From Nostoc sp. PCC 7524 (GTDB lineage: Bacteria > Cyanobacteriota > Cyanobacteriia > Cyanobacteriales > Nostocaceae): a stretch of DNA of 64,000 nt. Positions 42,520 to 53,100 of this stretch are shown here, one piece after another (position 1 is the first letter of the stretch; each line of letters opens with the position of its first letter). The notes below the pieces were generated by a model. That model was not told where the DNA came from. It ran no database searches and saw nothing but the letters and a program-made list of their open reading frames with translations. A program made the translations under genes and the position numbers. The stretch lies in assembly GCF_000316645.1 (NCBI RefSeq), contig NC_019684.1:1612001-1676000 (forward strand). The letters are read 5' to 3'.

Positions 42520-45500
42520 ATGACACCTATTGCAATTATTGGTCTATCTTGTCTTTTTCCGGGTGCAGAAAACCCTGAAAAATATTGGCAAAATTTAATT
42601 GAACAAAAAGATTTAACCTCTTTAGCAAATCAAGAGCAAATGGGGGTAGATGCCAATTTTTTTTACAATTCAATTAAAGGAAAGACTGACAAATACTATT
42701 GCATGAAGGGTGGCTATATTCGAGATTTTCAATTTGATGCTGCTGGATATGAAATTGCTCCAGAAATCCTTCAAAAGTTGGATCAACTTTATCAATGGTC
42801 GTTATATGTTTCACGCCAAGCTTTGAAAGATAGTGGTTATTTAAAAAATCGCTCTGTTTTGTCAAACTGTGGTGTCATTTTAGGCAATCTTTCCTTTCCT
42901 ACTAGATTTTCCCATCGAATTTTTGCATCTACATATCACAAGGTAATTAATTCAGCTATTCAGGAGCTTTTACAAGATAAATTATTACATTTACCGAAAT
43001 TATCTAATGATTTATCTCCCTTAAATGCTTTGTTATCTGGATATCCAGCAGCATTGATTGCTCAGGCATTATCTCTTTCTGGCATCAACTTTTCTTTAGA
43101 TGCAGCCTGTGCTTCATCGCTTTATGCAATTAAACTAGCCTGTGATTACTTGTTATCAGGCAAAGCTGACTTAATGTTAGCTGGTGCAGTTAGTTGTGCT
43201 GATCCGCTTTTCATCCATATGGGATTTTCCATCTTTCAAGCCTATCCCGAAAATAGTGTGACTCGTCCCTTGGATAAGTCATCAGGAGGATTAATTTCCG
43301 CAGAAGGAGCTGGCATGGTAGTGCTGAAGCGATATGATGATGCAATTCGAGATGGCGATCGCATTTACGCTACTATCAATGGTATTGGCTTATCCAATGA
43401 TGGTAAAGGTAAATTTGTTCTTAATCCTAACCCCAAAGGTCAAATCCTAGCCTTTGAAAGAGCCTATAAGAATGCGGGCATTAATCCCAATAGTATTGAT
43501 TATATAGAGTGTCACGCCACAGGCACACCCATTGGAGACATAACAGAACTCAACTCTATGGATGCCTTCTTCAGTAGATATCAAGCCTCTCCATTGATTG
43601 GTTCTGTCAAGTCTAACTTTGGTCACTTGTTAACTACAGCAGGGATGACTGGCTTGATTAAAGTGATTCTCAGCATGAATCAAGGGGTAATTCCACCAAC
43701 TATTAACTTGATTGAGCCTCTGAGTTCAGATAATGGAGGGATTTGTGCCAATCAAATTGTCAATGCAACCATACCTTGGCCCAATAACACTTCTACTAAA
43801 CGTGCCGCAGTGAGCGCCTTTGGTTTTGGTGGCACAAATGCTCATCTGATCCTAGAATCGTCAAAGCCAGAAAATTTAGACTTGGGTTTGACAACAGAAA
43901 ATCTAACTAAACCTACTTCCAGCCAAAATCGTTTAGCTATTGTGGGTATGGATGCCTGCTTCAGCTCTTGTGAAGATTTAGATGATTTTGATCGCACAAT
44001 CTACGAGGCTCAACAGCACTTTATTCCTGTTCCGCCTCAACGATGGAAAGGAATCGAGTTACAACCTGAATTACTCCAAGACTATGGCTTTACAGATGGG
44101 AAAGCCCCTGATGGAGCATATATTCAAGATTTTGATCTAGATTTTCTTCGCTTCAAAATTCCACCTATTGAGGAAGATCAACTGATTCCTCAACAGTTGT
44201 TAATGCTGAAAGTCGCCGATAATGCCATTAAAGATGCAGGGATAATTGCAGGAGAAAATGTTGCTGTCATCATAGCAATGGGAACAGAATTAGCATTACA
44301 CCAATATCTTGGGCGTATTGATTTAACTTGGCAAATTCCAGCTACCTTAAAAAAAGAGAATATTGGTTTATCAACTCAAAAAATTGCCGAGTTAGAAACC
44401 ATTGTCAAAAGTAGTCTATATCCTGAAGCAAGAGTGAATAATTATACTAGCTTCATAGGGAATATTATGGCAGCTAGAATTGCCGCATTGTGGGATTTTT
44501 CGGGACCGGCATTTACCGTTTCTGCTGAAGAAAATTCAGTGTTTAAATCCTTGGAAATAGCTCAAATGCTATTGAGTCAGGGTGAAGTAGACGCAGTTGT
44601 AGTAGGGGCTGTAGATTTAGCTGGTGGATTTGAAAATGTGCTGTTACGCCATCAGCTAGCACCTATTAATACAGGAACTCATACATTAAGCTATGATATC
44701 AACGCTAACGGCTGGATGGTGGGAGAAGGTGCTGGTGCAGTTGTTCTCAAACGTTATGAAACTGCCCAACAGCAACAAGAACGAATTTATGCCGTTATTG
44801 ATGCGATCGCTCTAGTTCAAAATAACAGTCAAGATAAATTTCCTGAATCAGTTCAACAAGTTTGTCAGCAGGCATTTAATCTCGCCAATATTCAACCCCA
44901 AGATATTGGTTATCTGGAAGTTTTTGGTAGTGGTATTGCCCAAGAAGATACTGCTGAAATCACAGGATTGAACCTAGCATATAGACACAATAAAACATCA
45001 CAAAATGACACTTTAACTTGCTGTATAGGTAGTATTAAAGCCAACATTGGTCATACATACGCGGCTTCTGGCATAGCTAGTTTAATTAAAACCGCCCTCT
45101 GCCTGTATCATCGATACATTCCTGCTACGCCCCAATGGTCAAAGCCGAAACATTTAGAACATTGGCAGGATAGTATTTTTTATGTTGCTAATGAATCAAG
45201 AACTTGGTTTTTAGATGAAGGAGTATCTAAAAGAATTGCAGCTATCAATGGACTAGGGTTAGACGGCACTTATGCTCACTTGATTATCTCGGAAGAAACA
45301 AGCCAACAAGAGCGTCCCAGCAAATATTTAGCACAAACTCCTTTTTATCTCTTTCCTTTAGCGGCTGATAATCAAACTGCTTTGCTGGCAGAGATTAATA
45401 AATTAAAGCAACAAATAGAAAATACAGAATGTCTGGCAACAACTGCTACTCAAACTTATCAAAATTTTCAACAGAATATACAAGCAAATTATAAGTTAGC

Positions 45501-48500
45501 GATCGTTGGTCATCATCGAGAGGAACTACTCAAAGAAATTAACTTAGCAATTCACAGTATTGACAAAGCATTTCAGCAAACAGGTGAATGGAAAACTCCT
45601 CTGGGCAGTTATTTTACAGCCAATCCTTTAGCTAAAAAAGGAAAAATTGCTTTTGTCTACCCTGGTATGGGTAGTGCTGACATTGGACTAGGAAAAGATA
45701 TTTTTCGATTATTTCCTCAAGTTTATAATACTTTCTCAAACTCAGTATCTAATATTAGTCAATCACTTTGTGAAAAGCTTATTTATCCTAGAAGTTTAAC
45801 GCAACTTTCAGAGGTAGGACAGGCAGCAAAAATTGATAAGTTTTTTAACGACGGGGTAGCTATGTGTTTAAGCAGCATCAGCTTGGCATCGCTATACACC
45901 CTCATTCTCCAAGATTATTTCCAAGTACAACCTCAAGTTGCTTGCGGATATAGTTTAGGTGAAGCTAGTGGAATGTTGTTTGCGTTAAGAGTCTGGAATC
46001 CTCAATATCATTCTTATGCAACCAGTGCCACTGCTGCTTTGATGGAATCACCTTTGTTTAAAACTCAGTTGTGTGGTGCTTGTGTAGTAGGCCGTCAGTT
46101 TTGGGGATTGCCTCTAACTCAGAAAGCGGGAGAAGAAAAATTTTGGACATCTTATCTGCTGAAAGCATCAGTATTAGAAGTTGTAGAAATCTTAAAGCAA
46201 GAAAATCAAGTTTATCTTACTTTTATTAATACTCCTCAAGAAGTAGTCATTGCTGGTAATCCCCAATCTTGTTTGAGAGTAATTAAAAAACTAAAATGCC
46301 GTTATATTACTATTAATTTCGACAGTATTTTGCATTGTGAAATTGTACAATCTGTATATAATGACATAGTTAAACTACACACCATCCCTATTCAAAATAC
46401 TCCAAATATTGATTTTTATTCAGGAGTGACTGCTGATAGGTTAGTTATTGACACTAACTCTCTTGCCCATAATAGTGCAACACTTTGCTGCCAAAAAGTA
46501 GATTTTCCACAACTGATTAACCGACTCTATCAAGATGGAGTAAGGATTTTTATTGAGGTAGGAGCGAAAAATAATTGTTCTCGATGGATTGATGATAATC
46601 TCAAGGAACTAGAACATATAGCTATAGCAATTAATAATAAAGGTGTTGATGATCATACTAATATTGTTAGGCTTTTGGCAACAATAATAAGTCATAATGT
46701 ATCTGTCAATCTATTACATCTTTATAGTCCATTAATGAAAACTTCATCCCCAAGAACCTCAATTATTAAAAATATCATAATAGGAGGTTCTCATATTTAT
46801 TCTTCAATTGTTAATGACGAGAATAAATCAATATTTGAATTACCAGTAACATCACATAAAATCTGTAATCAATTACCAGCAAAAAACATCAACCAAAGAG
46901 TCATGTTTACACCATCTAGTTCAATTAATAATCTGAAAATAATTCAGTTGCAAATTGCTGTATCTGAACAGAAGTTAAACAGTAACATAGCTACACAGAA
47001 ACATATGTCTAATGCCAATATAAACACTCTAAACTCAAATAATTCCATTAATGCCTATACTAAACCATCCAATATTGTCTGGAATGAAGCAGATTTATTG
47101 GAATTTGCACAAGGAAATATAGCTTCTATATTTGGTCAAGATTATCAAACTATTGATTCCTATTCCCGGCGAGTTAGATTACCTATGCCTCCTTATCTTT
47201 TGGTAAGTAGAGTTACCAAAATAGATGCAGAAAAAGGTCGCTTCAAGCCATGTTCTATGACTACAGAATATGATATTCCTCATGATGCTTGGTATTCTGT
47301 TGATGGTCAGATTCCCTTGTGTGTAGCCGTAGAATCTGGTCAATGCGACCTATTATTAATTAGTTACTTAGGAATTGATTTTGAAAATAAAGGCGACTTA
47401 GTTTATCGTCTCCTAGATTGCACCCTCACGTTCTTAGATGATTTCCCCAAAGAGGGTGAAACCTTACGATATGACATTAAAATCAACTCCTTTGTCAGAA
47501 GTGGAGATAATCTCCTATTTTTCTTTAGCTATGAGTGCTTCGTCGGTGAAAAAATGGTTTTAAAAATGGATGGAGGTTGTGCCGGATTCTTCTCTGATCA
47601 ACAATTAGAACAAGGAAAAGGCATTATTTTCACCGATAAGGAACTAGCACAAAGAAGCCAAATTCAAAAACAATATTTTGAACCATTGCTAATTTGCCAA
47701 AAATCAACCTTTGATGAGTCAGATATGTTAAATCTCACAGAAGGTAATATTGCTGCTTGCTTTGGTGATAGTTATTGTCAATATGGTTTAAATCCATCTC
47801 TGCGTTTACCACCCAAAGCCATCTTGATGATTGATAGAGTCACTTCAATTGAAACTACAGGCGGAGTTTGGGGTCTAGGTCTGATCATTGGGGAAAAAAA
47901 TCTCGACCCAGAACATTGGTATTTTCCCTGTCATTTTAAAGATGATCAAGTGATGGCAGGTTCATTAATGGCAGAAGGTTGTAGTCATCTGTTGGAATTT
48001 TATATGCTGTATTTAGGATTGCAGACATATACTACCGATGCTAGATTTCAACCTATTCCCAATTTACCGCAGGTAGTGCGTTGTCGGGGACAAGTGACTC
48101 CCGTGTCTGCAAAATTAATCTACCGCATGGAAATCACCGAAATAGGTTTGACACCAAAACCTTATGTTAAATGTAACGTCGATATTATTTTGCATGGCAA
48201 AACAATAGTTCACTTCCAAGATTTAGGTTTACAGTTATCGGAAAAGAATCCTGAAAATTCAACTCATACTAACCATTTAGTAAAGACAGCATCTACACAG
48301 TTAAAAACCCAAAAGCCTACTTTATTAAATGAAGAACAAGTCCAAGAATTTTGTACAGGTTCAGCTGCTAAATGTTTTGGTTCAGAATATGGAATTTATG
48401 ATCAAGGTACAGTAATAGCTTCACGGATGCCTAATACCCACCTCCAATTAGTGCATCGTGTTTTAGAAGTTAAGGGACAACGCCATCAATTCACAAAAGG

Positions 48501-49473
48501 ATCAACAATTGTTACTGAATATGATGCTCCTTTAGATCCTTGGTATTACCGTCAAAACTCTTCTGAGACAATACCCTACTCAATTTTGATGGAAATTGGT
48601 CTGCAACCTTGTGGTTTTTTATCTGCTTATTTAGGAACTACATTACTATATCCAAATCAAAGTTTGTGTTTTCGTAATCTTGATGGTAAAGGATACTTAA
48701 CTAAAAATATAGACATTCGAGGTAAAACAATTACCAATACATCTACATTGCTTTCTTCAATCAATATGAAAGGTAATATCCTACAAAGTTTTGAATTTAA
48801 AGTAGCCTGTGATGGTGAGATATTTTATACAGGAGACGCTTCATTTGGTTATTTTAGTCCTGAAGCTTTAGCTAATCAAGTAGGCTTAGATCGTGGTCAG
48901 GATGTTCGACCTTGGTACGAGACTCAAAATACACTAAACTTACCAGAAATACAAATTGATTTACGTACTCCAGAAAGTCGAAATCAATATTATCAAGTCA
49001 ACTCAATTAGACCTAATTATCGTCTAGCACAATATCAATTAGATTTACTTCATGAATTGAAAATAATTGCAGGTGGAGGAAACTATCACCAGGGATATAT
49101 CTATGCAACAAAAGAAGTTAAACCGACTGATTGGTATTTTAAGTGCCATTTTTATTTAGATCCAGTCATGCCCGGCTCTTTAGGTGTAGAAGCGATTTTG
49201 CAAGCTATGCAAGCCTATGCTTTACATCTCGATTTAGGCAAATACATGAAATCACCCCGATTTGTACCTGTAATAGACCATCAAGTGATTTGGAAATATC
49301 GGGGACAAATTCCTCACACCCAAACACAGATGTATTTAGAAATTCATATTTCTCGACTGGAGATTACTGAGGATAAAGTCACTTTAGTTGGAGATGCTAG
49401 CTTATGGAAACCAAATCTGAGAATTTATGAAATTAAAGATGTGGCAATTTGCTTAGTGGAATCAAACTTGTAA
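42520..49473 (+). CDS. PfaC-type synthase: KS-CLF-AT-DH-DH
   Basis: 2,317 residues. The ketosynthase has Cys197 (DAACASS) and both His motifs (ECHATGT, GHLLTTAG). The second KS-like domain has no Cys (VSAEENSVFKS near residue 667), as in chain-length factors. An acyltransferase domain of the PfaB kind follows, with Ser1145 in GYSLGEASG. A variable linker (about 1390-1500) leads to two double hot-dog dehydratases of the FabA type, with active-site stretches CHFKDDQVMAGS near 1804 and CHFYLDPVMPGS near 2209. Bacterial PUFA synthases use such DHs to place and retain double bonds; an AT between CLF and DH is known in some eukaryotic and myxobacterial versions. With the PfaA-like and PfaD proteins the set is complete. 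Confidence 0.92.
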   Translation: MTPIAIIGLSCLFPGAENPEKYWQNLIEQKDLTSLANQEQMGVDANFFYNSIKGKTDKYYCMKGGYIRDFQFDAAGYEIAPEILQKLDQLYQWSLYVSRQALKDSGYLKNRSVLSNCGVILGNLSFPTRFSHRIFASTYHKVINSAIQELLQDKLLHLPKLSNDLSPLNALLSGYPAALIAQALSLSGINFSLDAACASSLYAIKLACDYLLSGKADLMLAGAVSCADPLFIHMGFSIFQAYPENSVTRPLDKSSGGLISAEGAGMVVLKRYDDAIRDGDRIYATINGIGLSNDGKGKFVLNPNPKGQILAFERAYKNAGINPNSIDYIECHATGTPIGDITELNSMDAFFSRYQASPLIGSVKSNFGHLLTTAGMTGLIKVILSMNQGVIPPTINLIEPLSSDNGGICANQIVNATIPWPNNTSTKRAAVSAFGFGGTNAHLILESSKPENLDLGLTTENLTKPTSSQNRLAIVGMDACFSSCEDLDDFDRTIYEAQQHFIPVPPQRWKGIELQPELLQDYGFTDGKAPDGAYIQDFDLDFLRFKIPPIEEDQLIPQQLLMLKVADNAIKDAGIIAGENVAVIIAMGTELALHQYLGRIDLTWQIPATLKKENIGLSTQKIAELETIVKSSLYPEARVNNYTSFIGNIMAARIAALWDFSGPAFTVSAEENSVFKSLEIAQMLLSQGEVDAVVVGAVDLAGGFENVLLRHQLAPINTGTHTLSYDINANGWMVGEGAGAVVLKRYETAQQQQERIYAVIDAIALVQNNSQDKFPESVQQVCQQAFNLANIQPQDIGYLEVFGSGIAQEDTAEITGLNLAYRHNKTSQNDTLTCCIGSIKANIGHTYAASGIASLIKTALCLYHRYIPATPQWSKPKHLEHWQDSIFYVANESRTWFLDEGVSKRIAAINGLGLDGTYAHLIISEETSQQERPSKYLAQTPFYLFPLAADNQTALLAEINKLKQQIENTECLATTATQTYQNFQQNIQANYKLAIVGHHREELLKEINLAIHSIDKAFQQTGEWKTPLGSYFTANPLAKKGKIAFVYPGMGSADIGLGKDIFRLFPQVYNTFSNSVSNISQSLCEKLIYPRSLTQLSEVGQAAKIDKFFNDGVAMCLSSISLASLYTLILQDYFQVQPQVACGYSLGEASGMLFALRVWNPQYHSYATSATAALMESPLFKTQLCGACVVGRQFWGLPLTQKAGEEKFWTSYLLKASVLEVVEILKQENQVYLTFINTPQEVVIAGNPQSCLRVIKKLKCRYITINFDSILHCEIVQSVYNDIVKLHTIPIQNTPNIDFYSGVTADRLVIDTNSLAHNSATLCCQKVDFPQLINRLYQDGVRIFIEVGAKNNCSRWIDDNLKELEHIAIAINNKGVDDHTNIVRLLATIISHNVSVNLLHLYSPLMKTSSPRTSIIKNIIIGGSHIYSSIVNDENKSIFELPVTSHKICNQLPAKNINQRVMFTPSSSINNLKIIQLQIAVSEQKLNSNIATQKHMSNANINTLNSNNSINAYTKPSNIVWNEADLLEFAQGNIASIFGQDYQTIDSYSRRVRLPMPPYLLVSRVTKIDAEKGRFKPCSMTTEYDIPHDAWYSVDGQIPLCVAVESGQCDLLLISYLGIDFENKGDLVYRLLDCTLTFLDDFPKEGETLRYDIKINSFVRSGDNLLFFFSYECFVGEKMVLKMDGGCAGFFSDQQLEQGKGIIFTDKELAQRSQIQKQYFEPLLICQKSTFDESDMLNLTEGNIAACFGDSYCQYGLNPSLRLPPKAILMIDRVTSIETTGGVWGLGLIIGEKNLDPEHWYFPCHFKDDQVMAGSLMAEGCSHLLEFYMLYLGLQTYTTDARFQPIPNLPQVVRCRGQVTPVSAKLIYRMEITEIGLTPKPYVKCNVDIILHGKTIVHFQDLGLQLSEKNPENSTHTNHLVKTASTQLKTQKPTLLNEEQVQEFCTGSAAKCFGSEYGIYDQGTVIASRMPNTHLQLVHRVLEVKGQRHQFTKGSTIVTEYDAPLDPWYYRQNSSETIPYSILMEIGLQPCGFLSAYLGTTLLYPNQSLCFRNLDGKGYLTKNIDIRGKTITNTSTLLSSINMKGNILQSFEFKVACDGEIFYTGDASFGYFSPEALANQVGLDRGQDVRPWYETQNTLNLPEIQIDLRTPESRNQYYQVNSIRPNYRLAQYQLDLLHELKIIAGGGNYHQGYIYATKEVKPTDWYFKCHFYLDPVMPGSLGVEAILQAMQAYALHLDLGKYMKSPRFVPVIDHQVIWKYRGQIPHTQTQMYLEIHISRLEITEDKVTLVGDASLWKPNLRIYEIKDVAICLVESNL

Positions 49474-49503
49474 ACTCTAAAAAAGTAAAGGAGGTAATGA
49501 GAG

Positions 49504-50178
49504 TTGTCTATAACTGCGGCTTTTTTTGATGTAGATGGCACTTTGATTAAAGGTAATGCCATAGATCACTATCTTTACTTGTCCACAAAAAACATTTCGT
49601 TAATAGATAGATGGAAATTGTACTTGAGAGTAGTGATTCAAATCCCTTATTATATGCTGCTGGATCGTATCAGTCGGACTAAATTCAACGAGGTATTTTA
49701 TCGTAATTATTGTGATAAATCTGTAGCACATCTTCAAGATTTGAGTCAAAAATATTTTGCAGAAAAACTTTGCGATCGCCTATTCCCTGCTGCTAAAGAC
49801 TGTATCATTCAACACAAAAAAAACGGAAAATGTATAGTTTTAGTTAGTGGTTCTTTGGATGTTATCATCTCGCCTTTAGCAAAGTTTTTATGTGCTGATG
49901 TCATACTAACTGTGAGTCTTAAAATTAATAATGGATGCTATACAGGGGAAATAATTGGCGATTCTATCACTGATGAAGGAAAAGCAAGGGCAATACAGAA
50001 TCTTGCTGAACAGTTAGACATCGACTTAAGTAAGAGTTATGCCTATGGAGATAGTATTTCAGATTTGCCCATGCTTAAATCTGTTGGTCATCCAGTAGCA
50101 GTAAATCCTGACCGCACTTTGAACAAGATTGCTAAACAAAATGGTTTTTCTATTAAATATTGGAGCTTGATTCAGTAA
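49504..50178 (+). CDS. HAD-IB family phosphatase (SerB-like)
   Basis: 224 residues. The start is TTG 49504, supported by a very strong AAAGGAGG nine bases upstream; the ATG nearby is in another frame that stops at once. HAD motifs are intact: FFDVDGTL with Asp9 and Asp11, VLVSGS, the Lys in DEGKARAI, and YGDSISDLPML. HAD-IB members dephosphorylate small molecules or phospholipid-like substrates and are sometimes fused to PlsC acyltransferases. With a PlsC domain in the upstream synthase, a role in removing phosphate from an acylated glycerol-phosphate-type intermediate is plausible but unproven. It is five bases from the NRPS start, so translation is probably coupled. Confidence 0.85.
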   Translation: MSITAAFFDVDGTLIKGNAIDHYLYLSTKNISLIDRWKLYLRVVIQIPYYMLLDRISRTKFNEVFYRNYCDKSVAHLQDLSQKYFAEKLCDRLFPAAKDCIIQHKKNGKCIVLVSGSLDVIISPLAKFLCADVILTVSLKINNGCYTGEIIGDSITDEGKARAIQNLAEQLDIDLSKSYAYGDSISDLPMLKSVGHPVAVNPDRTLNKIAKQNGFSIKYWSLIQ

Positions 50179-50183
50179 TTATT

Positions 50184-53100
50184 ATGATCAAAGGGACATT
50201 AGCAACAATACAAGAGACGATTAAAGAAAAAGCTATCTGCTGGAAAGAACGCCCAGCATTACAGATGTTTTCTCTATATAAACCCTTAAAAATTTATAGT
50301 TATACTGATTTAATAGAAAAAATTGAATTCGCCACTAAGCAAATTATTAAAGTAGGAATAAACTTAGGTGATCGCATCATCCTATTATCAGAAAATCGTC
50401 CAGAGTGGGTTATTACTTACTTAGCAATTCTATCTGCTGGTGCTACTCCCGTCCTGATTGATTCGTCATTGCCTGTAGATGACCTAGAGGAAGTGATTCA
50501 ATTTTCTGATTCTCGTGCATTGCTTGTCTCACGTAAACTCTGGAACAGTTTAACTCTTGAAATCAAGGAAAAAATGCCTGTTCTGGATATTGAAGGAGAC
50601 TGGCTAAACTTTCCTGGCACACCCCATCATATCAGTTCAGATATGCCTCCAACTAGCGATCCAGATCCAGCGATCGCAGTTTTGTTATTCACTTCAGGAA
50701 CAACAGGTAGACCCAAGGGTGTCCTGCTGGAGCATCAAAGCTTACTTTACAGTGCTTTAGGTTGTATGAATGCAATTGGTTTTCAAGAAGAGAAACAGGC
50801 ACATCGTGTCCTCTGCATCTTGCCTATGAACCATATTGCTGGACTAATCTGCAACCTCATTGCTCCTCTACTAATGGGTGCAACAGCAACTTTTTTAGAA
50901 ACAGTTGACAAAGAGACCATCTTAACAGCTATGCAGGCTACCCAGACAACCCTGTTGCCAGGAGTGCCTCGCTTATTCCAACTATTTTATAGTGAGATTC
51001 AGCGCCAAATCCAGCAAAGGGGTCTACTGACACGTCTCATATTCCAGATACTGGGTACTGTTTGTGAACAAATCCGACAGTTGACTCCTTGGAACCCAGG
51101 TAGATGGATTTTTTCGTCAGTACATCAGGTTTTTGGCGGAGAGTTAAGAGTGTGTTGTTGTGGTGCTGCATCCCTACCATCTGAGGTAGAACGAGGATTA
51201 GAACGACTGGGTTTTACCATCCTGAAGGCTTACGGTTTAACAGAGACAGGAATTAACGTCTGCAATAACCTATCCCAACAACGTCAAGGTCATGTAGGAC
51301 AACCGTTCAAGGGGGTCGAGTTTCGTATTGACCACACTGGCAATTCCAGCAACGAAGGAGAAATTTGTGTTCGTGGTGTCACCCTAATGCGGGGTTATTT
51401 CCGCAATGTGGAAGCAACTGAGCAAGCAGTTGATCAGCAAGGTTGGTTTCATACAGGCGACTTAGGAAGTTTAGACAGTCGAGGCAATCTGATTATTACA
51501 GATCGGATCAAGGATCTGATTGTCACCGCAGGTGGGAAAAAAGCTAGTCCTCTAGCAGTTGCTAATTATTATCAAGGTATCACAGGAGTTCAAGAACTAG
51601 CAGTTTTAGGAATGCCAGCGATGGGAGGTTACGGTGAAGCAGTTCATGCGGCAGTTGTTCTAGATCGCAATGTCTTCTCAACCAACATTTCTAATCAACA
51701 AGCCCTTGATATTATATGGCAGGAAATTCAAGCTCGTTCGCCTCAAGTTCCTAATCATCTCCGCATTCAAAAGATTCATATAGTTGAAGATTTACCTAAG
51801 ACCACAACTCTGAAAATTAAGCTAGCGGAATTAAAAAAACTTCTTAATTCTTCTCTTAGTGGAGAACAGCAAAGCAGTATTCTCAGTCAGAGTATCAATC
51901 AATTTAAGCTATTAAGTCAAAAGATAATTTTAGAGCGAGATGCTTTATTAGGAATGTCTCCCGATGAGCAAACAGCCCAAATAGAAGCTTATCTTTTAGA
52001 ATTGGTTTCTCACCTTTTACAAATTGATTTATCTATATCAGAAATAAAAGAATCACTTCTGACTCTAGGAATTGATTCTCTAACAGCAACCGAGTTAAAA
52101 AATCAGTTACAAAATCAACTAGGATGGAATATTTCAATTGATCAATTTCTTAATGGTGCTAGTATCCGGCAATTAGCAGCTAACTATCCTAACTATTACA
52201 ACCAGACAAGTAAAGAATTCACTCTGACTTCAATTTCCAGAGAGGAATACCTACCCTTATCCTTTGCCCAACAGCGTTTGTGGTTTCTAGACCAGTTACA
52301 TCCCAATAAATCATTGTACAATATTTCAGGAGCAGTAAAACTTCAAGGTCAGCTCAATATCATTGCCCTAGAACAAAGCTTCCAAGAAATTATCCGTCGC
52401 CACGAAGTATTACGCACTAACTTTGCCGCAATCAACGGGCAACCTGTACAAATCATTCACCCCAAACGTAGTTGGACAATGCCAGTAATAGATTTACGAC
52501 CACTGGCAAAAGCTGAACGGAAGATCGAGAGTCAAAGATTAGCATTTGAAGAAGCTCAATGTCCCTTTAATCTTGCTGAAGATTGTTTACTGAGAGCTAG
52601 CTTATTACACCTAGATGAAACAGAATATGTTTTGCTACTGACCATGCACCACATTGTTAGCGATGGTTGGTCAATAAGTGTACTTTCTCAAGAACTGACA
52701 GTCATATACAATAGCTTCTGTTATGGTAAACCTTCATCACTACCAACACTATCCATTCAGTATGCTGACTTTGCGGTTTGGCAACGGCAATGGTTACAAG
52801 GAAAAGCTCTAGAATCACAACTCGCTTATTGGCGGCAACAACTTGCAGATGTACCTACTTTATTATCACTGCCCACAGACCGACCACGACCCGCAGTGCA
52901 AACCTTTCGAGGAGCAGTTGAATCCTGCCAATTGTCTGAGGCACTCACTGAAAAACTTAAATTGTTGAGTCGCCAAGAAGGTGTGACTCTGTTCATGACA
53001 TTGTTAACAGCATTTAATGTACTACTTTATCGTTATACTCAGCAGACTGACATTGTCGTAGGTTCTCCTGTTTTTAACCGCAATCACAAGGAAATTGAGG

